Of a stretch of 64,000 nucleotides of DNA, positions 44,100 to 53,697 are shown in pieces. The stretch's first letter is position 1, and each line of letters opens with the position of its first letter. The stretch is from DAIOEK01 sp964648485 (lineage in GTDB: Bacteria; Chloroflexota; Anaerolineae; Anaerolineales; Anaerolineaceae), in contig CAZYOF010000003.1 of the NCBI GenBank assembly GCA_964648485.1, positions 62,001-126,000 of the forward strand. The letters run 5' to 3'. Both the position numbers and the translations under genes were made by a program. The notes beneath the pieces are model-generated. The model searched no databases and was not told the origin of the DNA. It worked only from the letters and a program-made list of their open reading frames with translations.

Positions 44100-47000
44100 T
44101 TACGGTAAAACTGTGATCGCATCCAGAGAGGTGTACTTACCCGTTGCATGACGAAGAACAATTCTATGAGCGCCAATGATTTCATTATTTATCTGTAAGG
44201 TCTGCTTTTTCAATCCGGGTGTCGCATATTGAGTGATGACACCGACCAGTTCATCATCCATCCAGACTTCAACATCCCCGAAATTCGGATCAGAACGGTA
44301 AGTTACGATCACCCCACTGCCATAGTAATACATGCTTGCGGTATTTCCTACTCTGGAAGAATAATGCTCACTGTTGTTTAGCATCCCCTTCACTTTACGG
44401 TATGACCAACCTGAATACTTTATCCTGGAGTCTTTGTCATCGTAAAATCCAAGGCTGACAGGTGTTGGAGTGCGAGTGGGTGTTTTGGTTAAGGTAGGTG
44501 TACGGGTGGGTGTAGGCGGTGCCTGAATGATGATGGCATCCAGTGTTACAAAAGCGCCATCCTTGTGGGTTATCACCAGTTCATGCTGTCCTTCTGATAA
44601 GCCGGTGATGCTCCATTTTTGTTTGTATAAATCTTTTAGTGCGTTTTGATTGATTTCTCCAACCACCTGACCATCAATCATAATTTCAAGCGTGCCATAA
44701 TTGACACCAGAATGAGTCAGTAAAGATACTCCAATACCGGTGAAGCGGATTATGGCAGTATTTCCAGCACTGGTTGAATAATGTTCTGTTTTGGCGTGGT
44801 TAGACTTCACCTTGCGGTAATTCCAGCCGGAGTAAATAATTTTGTTATGATTGTCGTCGATTGTTCCGGGTTTGAAAGTAATCGGCGTTGGCGTATTGGT
44901 GGGAGTTTTTGTGTAAGTAGGTGTGCGTGTAGGTGTTTTTGTTTTGGTTGGCGTCGCTGTCTTGGTTGGAGTACGGGTGTACGTCGGTGTCTGGGTAAAT
45001 GTGGCTGTTGGCGTGGCGGTGGCTGTATAGGTAGATGTTGGCGCCAAAGTGTTTGTAGGTGAAGGAGGGATTACTTCTTCGAATGTTGCTGAAAGGTTCA
45101 GGTTACCAGCTGCAAAACTGTAGTATCCGGCTGCCTCAATTATGTAGCTTTGACCTTCACTTACCGGCATACGTAAATACGAAGTTGTACTGCTGATCGT
45201 ATCATCATTACATCCCACTGGGTTCAATGCGCCCCTGTTGCCCTGCCAGACGCCCAACACAGTGTCGTACTCACTGCCTGCGGTCTGCAGGGTTAGATAC
45301 CCATCAGATTCAGCTGAATATTCATACCAGACTGATTTGTTACCCTTACCTGCGATACAGGTGAAATATGGATCATCTGATGCGGTGGTAGCGTAGGAGA
45401 TATTCTGATTGTTCTGGAAAACATTATTCAGAATCTGCATACCGGTAGCCTGTGAAAAATCATCGTTAATTGGGGCGGAAGGTGCCATTGTTGGGGTGGG
45501 AGTAGGTCCTGATGTAGGTGAGGGGATCACACCGCCGTTATACACGACATAATTTGCCGCATACCCCACATTCGATGTTCCCCACTTAATCCGCATGGTG
45601 CCACTTTCACCCCATCCGCTGCCCCACGAATTGCGCAAAACCCAACTTTGAGTTGTATCATCCCAACCTGTAAGGACGATGGCATGATTGACACCTCCGT
45701 TACAGGCTGCGGTTTCATCCGTAGAGAACACGCCACTTCGGTAGCTGCTAAACGCACTACCAACACAAACCGCGGCTGCCACTGGGCCATAATTGGATAT
45801 GGCGTTTTTAATTGCATCCACACTGGGGTTCGGATATCCAGAAATATAATTCCAGTTATCCAGCTTGTAGGGATGATTGGATATGGTGGTACAGGTGCCA
45901 TTGGTGGCGGTGTATGGCATGTCACTTTCCAATACAGCTCCGGCGGTAGTCTGGTTCTTGCCAAGCTGGCTGGTATGGTAGTTATGAGCCCACCAACCGC
46001 CATTACAACTCCAGCCATTGTTGTTGCAGCTTACCAGATATTGTTCTGATAGATCTACGCTCTGACCGGTTTGAATTTTAATTGCTGATTCCATCACACC
46101 GACTGTACCGAATGCCCAGCATGATCCGCAGGATCCCTGGTTGCGAATGTTGGTTACAAGTCCTTCCGCAGCCCAGTCAAATGTAGCTGGTAAACCTACG
46201 GATGGAACATCCTCTCCAGAATCAACGGATGTTGTTGAAACATTCGGAAATGATGCTCCTCCGAGCTGTTGGGATACAGGAGAAGTAAGATCGATTTCAC
46301 TGGGAATGTTCGCTGCAGTCAAGTTCACCCAGCGGGTAGGATTTTCACCACGATCAAATGGTTGACGGTACTGAATTGTGATGGAAGTCTCTCCATCTGC
46401 TATTGCGCGGAGGAAGATCAATTCTCTTGCCGGGGTACCAATACCACTGACTTTTTGCTCAAATACCGGGCTGCCTTCCCGCTTCAGAAAAGCGGGATCA
46501 AATCCGGTCAATTCCCATAAGTATCCAGTCGAAAGGTTGGACTCTAAAAGGACAGGAATTAATTGCCCGGAAGTTACGTTGCCCGTAATTTGCAGAATGA
46601 TGGCTCCTCCCAAAAAGTTGAATTGCGACTGCAAATCTTCAAAGATTGTTTTTCTGAATTGTTCCAAACCACCTGTACCGGTTATGGTTACCCGGTATGT
46701 TGCCGAATTGGATGTGGACGAAACCCGGTCAACGCTGGAATCGATTTCGTTGTCTTCAATTTCATTATTTAATGTGTTTTCCAAATGCAACTCGGCAGCG
46801 CGTAAACCACCGAGCCGGTTAATATCAACGGATGAAATAGGAACGTCAATTTCAATTAGCCAATGGAGTTCACCATCTGGTATCCCTTCGGTGGGAGAGA
46901 TGGTGAAAGTGGGTGTTTCAGTAAACTCAAATGGTGCGATTTCTGTTACTTCAGGTGAGGGTAATTCCGGGATAACAATCTCTTCTGTTGGATTTTCTAC

Positions 47001-47276
47001 CGGATTAGGCGTTTCAGAAGGAGGCAATGAGGGTGGGATCGGAGTTTCAGCTGGAGTCTCATTCGCTGGCTCTGGAGTATCTTGTCCTTCTCCTGATTCA
47101 AAGATATTTCCAGCAGGAGTAGAATTGGTGATTATTTCGGGTGTCGGTGTCTCGGTATCATATGTTTGCGCCGTTACCGGTTGAATATTTATTGATAATA
47201 AAGGCAATGCCAGAAATACACCAATCAGAATTATGGAATATACTTTTATTACAGTTCGATGCTTTTCCGTTTTCAT
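44100..47276 (-). CDS. Secreted papain-family protease with chagasin-like inhibitor, PPC and twin C-terminal domains
   Basis: The protein has 1058 residues from the ATG at 47276, which follows AAAGGT and opens a good signal peptide (residues 1-37). Next come a Pro/Thr/Glu-rich linker (38-130), an unassigned domain (about 135-230), and a chagasin-like I42 inhibitor domain (about 230-320) with NLSTGYLW, VSGIGT and RQPF at its three contact loops. The C1A papain domain (about 360-582) has Gln380, Cys386, His531 and Asn549. A PPC-like domain (about 600-745) and a Thr-Pro linker follow, then two tandem repeats of about 115 residues (each with a YSGW-YRKVK motif). It is likely an exported digestive or processing enzyme. 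Confidence 0.85.
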   Translation of the reverse strand: MKTEKHRTVIKVYSIILIGVFLALPLLSINIQPVTAQTYDTETPTPEIITNSTPAGNIFESGEGQDTPEPANETPAETPIPPSLPPSETPNPVENPTEEIVIPELPSPEVTEIAPFEFTETPTFTISPTEGIPDGELHWLIEIDVPISSVDINRLGGLRAAELHLENTLNNEIEDNEIDSSVDRVSSTSNSATYRVTITGTGGLEQFRKTIFEDLQSQFNFLGGAIILQITGNVTSGQLIPVLLESNLSTGYLWELTGFDPAFLKREGSPVFEQKVSGIGTPARELIFLRAIADGETSITIQYRQPFDRGENPTRWVNLTAANIPSEIDLTSPVSQQLGGASFPNVSTTSVDSGEDVPSVGLPATFDWAAEGLVTNIRNQGSCGSCWAFGTVGVMESAIKIQTGQSVDLSEQYLVSCNNNGWSCNGGWWAHNYHTSQLGKNQTTAGAVLESDMPYTATNGTCTTISNHPYKLDNWNYISGYPNPSVDAIKNAISNYGPVAAAVCVGSAFSSYRSGVFSTDETAACNGGVNHAIVLTGWDDTTQSWVLRNSWGSGWGESGTMRIKWGTSNVGYAANYVVYNGGVIPSPTSGPTPTPTMAPSAPINDDFSQATGMQILNNVFQNNQNISYATTASDDPYFTCIAGKGNKSVWYEYSAESDGYLTLQTAGSEYDTVLGVWQGNRGALNPVGCNDDTISSTTSYLRMPVSEGQSYIIEAAGYYSFAAGNLNLSATFEEVIPPSPTNTLAPTSTYTATATPTATFTQTPTYTRTPTKTATPTKTKTPTRTPTYTKTPTNTPTPITFKPGTIDDNHNKIIYSGWNYRKVKSNHAKTEHYSTSAGNTAIIRFTGIGVSLLTHSGVNYGTLEIMIDGQVVGEINQNALKDLYKQKWSITGLSEGQHELVITHKDGAFVTLDAIIIQAPPTPTRTPTLTKTPTRTPTPVSLGFYDDKDSRIKYSGWSYRKVKGMLNNSEHYSSRVGNTASMYYYGSGVIVTYRSDPNFGDVEVWMDDELVGVITQYATPGLKKQTLQINNEIIGAHRIVLRHATGKYTSLDAITVLP

Positions 47277-47358
47277 ATGGGTTACCTTTAAGATCAAGAC
47301 TTTTGGCACAAATACTTCTTGATACATAATATCGGTTAGTATTGAAGAAATTCAGAAA

Positions 47359-47372
47359 ACAAACCTGTTTGT
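47359..47372. promoter_or_regulatory. Palindrome in divergent intergenic region
   Basis: ACAAAC-CT-GTTTGT is a perfect 6-2-6 inverted repeat between the protease gene and the divergent dehydrogenase gene. It could be an operator for either. No regulator in the window is clearly matched to it. Confidence 0.35.
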
Positions 47373-47449
47373 AATGCAATTGTAAGTTTTTGGTTAGGTC
47401 TACTGTGCCATTCGCAATTTGCACGAGATATCAGGCAAAGGATTAGATT

Positions 47450-48466
47450 ATGAAACCAATCGAGATGCTGACCACCATAAATTTCAATGAAGAAGAGGTA
47501 AACCTGGTCAAGGAATCATCCCGTCAGGTAAGGATTAAATTCCAACCCTCTCGAAAAGCAGAAGATATTCCTCGTGATGTCTGGGAAAAAATTGAAATTT
47601 TATACACAGACAGGGTATTACCCCAGCCGGAATGGGTTCCGAATTTAAAGTGGATCCAATTTCATTATGCGGGAATCGATTTTGCGATCAACCACCCCTT
47701 AATGAAGGTTGGAGGAATTACGTTTACTACCCAGAGTGGTTCTTCAGCCAGCCAGGTGGCGGAATACATCGTCATGATGCTTCTGGCGCTTGGACATAAA
47801 CTGCCCGAAATGATTCGACATCAATCTGAAAAACTTTGGTCTCCTAAAAGGTGGGATATTTTTAGCCCGCAGGAACTTCGCGGTTCGACTGTTGGATTAA
47901 TTGGATATGGCAGTATTGCCCGGCAAACAGCCCGTTTATTACAACCATTTGGCGTACAGATACTTGCAGTAAAAAGGAACGTTTTCCAACCTAAAGACCA
48001 GGGATATTTATTGGAAGGGCAGGGAGACCCCGATGGGGATTACTTTACCCGGCTTTACCCTATGCAAGCAATTCAGTCAGTGATCCGGGAGTGTGATTTT
48101 ATTGTGATTACCCTTCCCCTGACGACAACCACCCGTCACTTAATTGGTGAGGCAGAGTTAAGTGCATGCAAACCGACCGCGTATCTCATTAATGCGGCAA
48201 GAGGTGGGATTATTGATGAAGATGCACTTCTAAAAGCATTGGAAGAGAACAAATTGGCAGGTGCTGCTCTGGATGTTTTCCAGCAGGAACCTTTACCAGA
48301 GGATCATGCATTATGGACACAACCTAGTGTGATTGTCTCCCCTCATGTTGCAGGTAACAGCCGTTTTTATAATCAAAGATCCATTGCATTGTTTATTGAA
48401 AATTTGAATCGGTATCTGGCTGGAGAGCCATTATTCAATATCTATAATCCTGAGAATGAGTATTAG
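47450..48466 (+). CDS. D-isomer specific 2-hydroxyacid dehydrogenase
   Basis: The 338-residue NAD(P)-dependent enzyme has the Rossmann motif VGLIGYGSIARQTARLL near residue 148, the INAARGGIIDEDALLKALE segment, and the catalytic His in SPHVAGNS. It interconverts 2-oxoacids and D-2-hydroxyacids such as glyoxylate/glycolate or phosphoglycerate-like compounds. The conserved Arg and Glu of the family are also in place. The substrate is not evident from context. Confidence 0.88.
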   Translation: MKPIEMLTTINFNEEEVNLVKESSRQVRIKFQPSRKAEDIPRDVWEKIEILYTDRVLPQPEWVPNLKWIQFHYAGIDFAINHPLMKVGGITFTTQSGSSASQVAEYIVMMLLALGHKLPEMIRHQSEKLWSPKRWDIFSPQELRGSTVGLIGYGSIARQTARLLQPFGVQILAVKRNVFQPKDQGYLLEGQGDPDGDYFTRLYPMQAIQSVIRECDFIVITLPLTTTTRHLIGEAELSACKPTAYLINAARGGIIDEDALLKALEENKLAGAALDVFQQEPLPEDHALWTQPSVIVSPHVAGNSRFYNQRSIALFIENLNRYLAGEPLFNIYNPENEY

Positions 48467-48546
48467 GCTAAACAAAATTACTTGACATTATATACACCTT
48501 TGCCATTTTCCCGGAAAACTGAGAAAATGATGAGGGAGTACCTTAT

Positions 48547-49971
48547 ATGAAAATAAGTATCTGGTGGATAAGAAGAGACCTTCGCATTCAACAAAATCCG
48601 GCTTTGGAAGAGGCGCTCGCTAATAGTGAGACTGTAATTCCCCTCTTTATTCTGGATCCGCGCCTCCTGGCGAAGAAAGCTGATAAAAGACAGTCATTCC
48701 TTTTTGAAGCACTTTCATCTCTCGACAGTGAGCTTCGAGGTCTGGGTAATCGCTTGTGGATTAAATCAGGCGATCCTTTAGATGTACTCCAGCAAGTTGT
48801 CAATCAGACTGGCGCCGAAGCTGTTTTTGCAGAAGCAGATTATTCTCCGTATGCCCGGCAGCGTGATCAGCAAGTAGCTTACTCCCTGCCTCTTTGGCTG
48901 GTCCATGGACTAACAGTTTTTCCACCTGGCGTTGTCGTTAAGGAAACAGGATGTCCATATACGGTCTATACTCATTTCAGCCGGGCATGGAAATCACTAC
49001 CACTTCCGGGCGGAATTGCTCAACACGAACTTGTAAAAAAAATACCAATTCCTCAAAAATTGCAATTAGAAAGCGATCCCTTACCAGCCTTTACCCCTAT
49101 ACCGGATTTTCCTGCCAATGAAATAACGGCACAACAGAGATTAGATCAATTCATAGCCCAAAAATTGTATCAATACGCAGAACTCCGTGATCGGATGGAT
49201 CTGGATGGCACATCCCGTTTATCACCTTATCTCCGGTTCGGCTTAATTTCCCCGCAGTACACAGTGCAGCGAGCCATGGCTGCCATGTTTGATGCCCCGG
49301 ATGGGAAACCTCGTGTTAATGCTGAAACGTGGCTAAATGAACTCATCTGGCGTGAGTTTTATATCTCAGTGTTACATCATTTTCCTGAAGTTTTAGAAAG
49401 CTCGTTCCGCAAGGATTTACGAAACATCAGGTGGAGAAACGAACCAAATGATTTCGTTTTATGGAAAGATGGATTGACTGGATATCCCATTGTAGATGCA
49501 GGTATGCGTCAGCTAAGAAGATCAGGTTGGATGCATAATCGCGCCAGAATGATATCAGCCTCCTTCCTGGTGAAGGACTTGCTAATTAACTGGCAGGAAG
49601 GTGAAGCCTGGTTCATGGAGAACCTTATCGATGGCGATCCAGCTGCCAATAACGGCGGCTGGCAATGGACGAGTGGAGTGGGCACCGATGCAGCTCCATA
49701 CTTCAGGATATTTAACCCTGTTTTACAGGGAGAGAAATATGATCCAACTGGCGATTACGTCCGCCAGTGGGTACCCGAATTGACACAAGTACCCGTTGAA
49801 TACATTCACAAACCCTGGTTGATGCCGGAAAAGATGCAAGAGGAAATTGGTGTCAAGATTGGAGAGCACTACCCTTACCCGATGGTTGATCATCGCGCGG
49901 TAAAAGGCCGCACTTTGGAGGCATATGCTACAGGAGAGCCACGTGCAGTCATGGATGGTTGCCCCTCATAG
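48547..49971 (+). CDS. phrB: Deoxyribodipyrimidine photolyase
   Basis: The 474-residue flavoprotein repairs UV-induced pyrimidine dimers using light. It has an N-terminal antenna-binding Rossmann domain (IWWIRRDLRIQQNPAL) and a C-terminal FAD domain (about 200-465). The FAD domain has the class I signatures WLNELIWREFYISVLHHFP, MRQLRRSGWMHNRARMI and NNGGWQWTSGVGTDAAPYFR. Class I CPD activity is more likely than cryptochrome. GGGAG lies before the ATG, and a strong terminator follows. Confidence 0.93.
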   Translation: MKISIWWIRRDLRIQQNPALEEALANSETVIPLFILDPRLLAKKADKRQSFLFEALSSLDSELRGLGNRLWIKSGDPLDVLQQVVNQTGAEAVFAEADYSPYARQRDQQVAYSLPLWLVHGLTVFPPGVVVKETGCPYTVYTHFSRAWKSLPLPGGIAQHELVKKIPIPQKLQLESDPLPAFTPIPDFPANEITAQQRLDQFIAQKLYQYAELRDRMDLDGTSRLSPYLRFGLISPQYTVQRAMAAMFDAPDGKPRVNAETWLNELIWREFYISVLHHFPEVLESSFRKDLRNIRWRNEPNDFVLWKDGLTGYPIVDAGMRQLRRSGWMHNRARMISASFLVKDLLINWQEGEAWFMENLIDGDPAANNGGWQWTSGVGTDAAPYFRIFNPVLQGEKYDPTGDYVRQWVPELTQVPVEYIHKPWLMPEKMQEEIGVKIGEHYPYPMVDHRAVKGRTLEAYATGEPRAVMDGCPS

Positions 49972-50001
49972 TTTTTGAATAATTTGATATTCAGACATAC
50001 A

Positions 50002-50031
50002 ATATGACAGGAAGCCCTGTCATATTTTTTT
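50002..50031 (+). terminator. Terminator after phrB
   Basis: ATATGACAGG and CCTGTCATAT form a perfect 10-bp stem (50002-50025) with a 4-base loop, followed by a T run. The ribosome-binding site of the next gene (GAGGTG) begins immediately after the T run. Confidence 0.9.
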
Positions 50032-50042
50032 GAGGTGAAAGC

Positions 50043-51017
50043 ATGATCAAAAATCAGTGGTATGTGATCCTGGAATCTCATAAGCTACAAAAAAAGCCAT
50101 TAGGTGTCCTCCGATTGGGTGAGAAACTGGTACTCTGGCGGGATAAACTAGGCGGACCGCATGCGGTTATGGATATATGTCCTCATCGAGGTGCCGCATT
50201 TTCGCTCGGAAAAGTCATGAACGATCACATCCAGTGTCCATTTCATGGATTTGAATTTGATGGAACGGGTGCGTGTAAAGTTATTCCCGCAAATGGATTT
50301 AATTCAGAACCACCAAAAGCAATGAAGGTGAGGTCTTTTCCCGTTCAGGAAAAATATGGTTATCTCTGGTTGTGGTGGGGTGAACCACAGGATGAATACC
50401 CTGATTTGCCCTGGTTTCTTGATCTTGATCAAGCATTCTCTTATGCCGGGTATCAGGCGCATTGGCCCGTGCATTATTCCAGAGCGATAGAGAACCAGCT
50501 CGATGTGATTCATCTGCCATTTGTTCATGCAACGACCATCGGTAGAGGGAACAAAACTATCGTCGATGGACCCCTCGTAAAGGAAACTGAAAGTGAAATG
50601 GATATCTGGGTTTACAACCGCAGGGAGGATGGAAGCTCTTCGCGTAAATCAGATGAACTTCCACATCCCCAACGCCCACCCTTCCTTCGTTTTATTTTCC
50701 CTAATAATTGGATGAACAGAATCAGTGAAGAGTATCGCATCACGGTCAGTTTCGTACCGGTGGATGATCATAATACCCTTTTTTACATGCGAAATTATGT
50801 TCGGAAAATGCCGATCCCTGGTTTAGCATGGTTGGCAGCCTGGGCTTCCATCCCTTCTGCCAGGGTGATTTTAAATCAAGACCGGCGCGTTGTGCTCACA
50901 CAAGTACCAGATTTCAGCGATTTGTGGATGAATGAAAAACCCATTCCGCAAGATGGCCCCATAATACGATATCGGAGGAAAAGGAAAGAACTACAAAATT
51001 CGGTTATCGAAAAATAG
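50043..51017 (+). CDS. Rieske non-haem iron oxygenase
   Basis: The 324-residue protein has an N-terminal Rieske [2Fe-2S] domain with Cys46-x-His48 and Cys65-x2-His68 (CPHRG and CPFHG). The catalytic mononuclear iron site is in ENQLDVIHLPFVHATTI, with its two His ligands and bridging Asp. Such oxygenases hydroxylate or demethylate aromatic rings, sterols or pigments; none of these can be chosen here. No reductase gene is adjacent. Read-through from phrB past the terminator may contribute to expression. Confidence 0.9.
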   Translation: MIKNQWYVILESHKLQKKPLGVLRLGEKLVLWRDKLGGPHAVMDICPHRGAAFSLGKVMNDHIQCPFHGFEFDGTGACKVIPANGFNSEPPKAMKVRSFPVQEKYGYLWLWWGEPQDEYPDLPWFLDLDQAFSYAGYQAHWPVHYSRAIENQLDVIHLPFVHATTIGRGNKTIVDGPLVKETESEMDIWVYNRREDGSSSRKSDELPHPQRPPFLRFIFPNNWMNRISEEYRITVSFVPVDDHNTLFYMRNYVRKMPIPGLAWLAAWASIPSARVILNQDRRVVLTQVPDFSDLWMNEKPIPQDGPIIRYRRKRKELQNSVIEK

Positions 51018-51053
51018 GCTATTTTTAGAATTAAAAAAACCGTTTCCTTACCA

Positions 51054-52331
51054 TTAGTCTTTTCCGAAATTCATCAGTCTATCCCAAAAAGATAGATTAT
51101 TTACGGATTTTGATATCAGTTTTCCATTTAAAGCATCAATAGTGAATGTTTCAGATTCATTCTGATACCTGATTTCTGCGAACCAGACTGGATATAAAAC
51201 TAATTGGTAAAAAACCACAAACATTTCATGAGAGCTAAAAGAAATATTTTCTGCTGAATTGGGTATGGTAAGGTTTGTTTCATCTTTTTCAAGTTTATAA
51301 CCAATTTGCCGGGCGATAAGTGATGCTTCTGCAACAGTTACCTGGTATGTTTCTGCCAGCCAATCGGCAAGATATTCAGGTTTGTAGTCAGCCATATCCT
51401 GAAAATTCAGCGTGCTGATGATCTGTTCTAATTCTTGCCGATGATGCTTGCAAGCTGGAACACAAATATCTTGGCGCATAATCGGGCGTGTACTCTGTAT
51501 ACTCTTAGCGGGTTTGTTTTTTTCAGGAATGTTGTAAGAATAATGCAGCATCCCGCCTAGTTCAAACCACCATATAGGCAAATACACACCTGTCATTTGT
51601 GGTTGCAAATCCTGACGCGGATCATCTTTTTGAACGAGCCATTGATACAAGCTGGTCGTTGCTGCTTTTTTTGTTAAGCGGGCTGGGAATATGGCGGAAG
51701 GTCCGGTAAGCGTTCCGGAATCAGGAATTATTTTTACATAAACACTCTTGCAATATGGGCAGGTCATGGAGAGTTGTGATTGGGCTAGTAAAAAAGATGC
51801 ACCACAGCTCTGACAGGTAAAAGCGGACTCCCCATGCGGTTGACTGTGTCCTTTAATTGTCGCCATCGAAAGAAAGAAATCACTCTCTCCATCTGGAGTG
51901 CTCTCTTCTTGTCTTTCCTTGATTTCACAATACTCACAAGTCAGAGATGCGCCATCAGGAGCAAATACCATTCTGCCACCGCATTTCGGGCATGTAAATC
52001 TCTCTGACCTATTGTCTGAAATTTCATTCGAATTAACCGGGACATTATTGGGATTAATAATATTCTCTGGTGTGAGTTTTCCCTGCAGTATCATCCACTC
52101 GCGCCTGGCAAGCATGTGAAAAGGCTGTGCAGAAAGAACTTCTTCAAGAAGATGTTTTTTCTCTTCGGGGTTTGATGTAACTTTTGCCAGCCAGTATTGG
52201 GCTTCCAACCGTTCTTCCGTGTCCGGATCCAGCGATAACAACCATTCCAAAAAGAAACGAGCTTCTTTTTCTTCACCAGCTCTTGCAGCTGCAGAACCTC
52301 TAACCAGTAGATCACGTGTGGCGGATGACAT
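51054..52331 (-). CDS. Protein with two zinc ribbons, unknown function
   Basis: The 425-residue protein starts with a short TPR-like helical region (residues 5-80). Two zinc ribbons follow: CPKCGGRM...CEYC near 114-137 and CQSCGASF...CPYC near 174-196. The C-terminal 220 residues are mixed alpha/beta with no recognised motif. No membrane helix is convincing. It lies 50 bases downstream of the THEP1-like gene on the same strand and may be the end of the importer operon. I cannot assign a function. Confidence 0.6.
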   Translation of the reverse strand: MSSATRDLLVRGSAAARAGEEKEARFFLEWLLSLDPDTEERLEAQYWLAKVTSNPEEKKHLLEEVLSAQPFHMLARREWMILQGKLTPENIINPNNVPVNSNEISDNRSERFTCPKCGGRMVFAPDGASLTCEYCEIKERQEESTPDGESDFFLSMATIKGHSQPHGESAFTCQSCGASFLLAQSQLSMTCPYCKSVYVKIIPDSGTLTGPSAIFPARLTKKAATTSLYQWLVQKDDPRQDLQPQMTGVYLPIWWFELGGMLHYSYNIPEKNKPAKSIQSTRPIMRQDICVPACKHHRQELEQIISTLNFQDMADYKPEYLADWLAETYQVTVAEASLIARQIGYKLEKDETNLTIPNSAENISFSSHEMFVVFYQLVLYPVWFAEIRYQNESETFTIDALNGKLISKSVNNLSFWDRLMNFGKD

Positions 52332-52381
52332 GCGTATATTATAGGTTTAAAACCCAAATTCTTCATGCAAGTTGAGGTTGT

Positions 52382-52930
52382 TTATTTATTTTGTAATCTA
52401 ATCAGGATTTCCGATGAAAGCTTTTCAGCCTCTTGATTAATATCTTTGCCATTTGTTAATTCTATTATCCGGCAGGGTTGGAAGATCAATTCTGCATTTT
52501 CAATTAACTCTGGTCGGACAACAACCAGGGCGATTTGATAGTTACCTTTATGCAAGAGATCCAATCCTGCCTGCCATCCTCTGGAAAATTCCAACTCCAG
52601 CGGACCCAATTCATCAATGATGAGCAGATCGCAAAAATCGATTCCTGAAAGAACTTGATTGCCCCAATCCAATCCAACTGATTGGATATACCATTTGCCG
52701 AATTTTATCTCCTGTGTACTAATTGGCACTGAAGAAATTAGTAGACGCTTTTCTCCGCTGCGGATATCTGTGACCCAGATGCTTTCCTTTTTCCCATCCC
52801 GGTAAACCGCGGTAGATAAGAGACCCGCGACATCAAAGCCTTCTTGACTGATAGTTTGTGCAATTTGCTGGCAGATGGGCGTTTTACCTGTACCCCTCCA
52901 CCCGCTGAGCAACCAGATCTTTAAATCCAC
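52382..52930 (-). CDS. THEP1-like nucleoside-triphosphatase
   Basis: The 182-residue P-loop protein has Walker A GWRGTGKT (residues 10-17) and Walker B LLIIDELGPLEL near residue 107, as in the THEP1/DUF2478 family. Members hydrolyse NTPs, but their roles are unclear. Its start overlaps the end of the importer ATPase gene by ten bases, so it is translated with the transporter and may serve in cofactor or metal processing. An adenosylcobinamide-kinase-like role is possible but unsupported by motifs. Confidence 0.75.
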   Translation of the reverse strand: MDLKIWLLSGWRGTGKTPICQQIAQTISQEGFDVAGLLSTAVYRDGKKESIWVTDIRSGEKRLLISSVPISTQEIKFGKWYIQSVGLDWGNQVLSGIDFCDLLIIDELGPLELEFSRGWQAGLDLLHKGNYQIALVVVRPELIENAELIFQPCRIIELTNGKDINQEAEKLSSEILIRLQNK

Positions 52931-53697
52931 AGCACTTGCCGCTTTCCTTCTACCTCTATGATCTTTACCGGTACGGAATAAATACGGGTCAGATTGTCAT
53001 TATTTACTACCTCATATGTACTGCCGCTAGAAACAACCTGTCCTTTGCTCATTAAAATGGTATCGTCGCTAATGGAAAGAGCAATATCCGGTTCGTGCGT
53101 GGTCATGAGGATAGTTGTTCCATCATCTCGTAGTTTACGCAAAATTTTTATCAACCGGTACTTATTGCTTAAATCAAGGTGTGAGGTAGGCTCATCTAAC
53201 AACAGTAATCTTGGTTTTTGAGTTAATGCGCGTGCTGCCAGGACGAGTTGTCTCTCGCCGCCACTGATCCCTAATATGGAATTGGCGTAAAGATGTGAAA
53301 TACCAACTCTTTCCAATGCTTCGAAAGCAATTTCCTGATCTATGCTCGAAGGCATACCCAATGGAGGGAGATAAGGTGCTCTTCCGAGCAATACATATTC
53401 CAGGACGGTATATTCGAATGGAATATGTTCGCTCTGAGGTATGAGCGCTATCAGTTTTCCGAGGGATTTTCTGCTATAGTGCTGAAGGGGTTTATCCAGA
53501 AGAGATATATTCCCTTTCCAGCTTTTCAGCCAACCGAGAGCCAGGAATAAGAGGGTCGTTTTTCCAGCACCGTTGGGACCCAGAATGGATGCAATTCTTC
53601 CTTCGTGGATCTGTAGGTTCAATCCATTGATGACAGGTGAGTTTTTCTTTTCGTAACCAAAAAAGACATTCTCAAAGGAAAGAAAACTCTGGTTCAT
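52921..53697 (-). CDS. ABC importer ATPase (FecE/BtuD type)
   Basis: The 258-residue ATPase has Walker A GPNGAGKTT, signature ISGGERQLVLAARAL, Walker B LLLLDEPTSHLD and the H-loop TTHEPD. This pattern is that of ATPases for siderophore, haem or cobalamin import. It overlaps the permease gene by four bases (ATGA) and belongs to a four-gene transport operon. Confidence 0.92.
   Translation of the reverse strand: MNQSFLSFENVFFGYEKKNSPVINGLNLQIHEGRIASILGPNGAGKTTLLFLALGWLKSWKGNISLLDKPLQHYSRKSLGKLIALIPQSEHIPFEYTVLEYVLLGRAPYLPPLGMPSSIDQEIAFEALERVGISHLYANSILGISGGERQLVLAARALTQKPRLLLLDEPTSHLDLSNKYRLIKILRKLRDDGTTILMTTHEPDIALSISDDTILMSKGQVVSSGSTYEVVNNDNLTRIYSVPVKIIEVEGKRQVLWI

Noticed and set aside
44460..45060. 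Thr-Pro repeat DNA in the protease gene as a tandem repeat or CRISPR-like array
   Set aside because: The repeats are short, imperfect and in frame, and encode the flexible TPT-type linkers between domains.
44781..45062. Cys/Arg-rich plus-strand reading frame opposite the protease gene
   Set aside because: It is the antisense shadow of the repetitive linker region.
48482..48510. TTGACA ahead of phrB as a promoter
   Set aside because: No acceptable -10 hexamer lies 16-18 bases downstream, so only the -35-like hexamer is real; a dedicated phrB promoter is not demonstrated.
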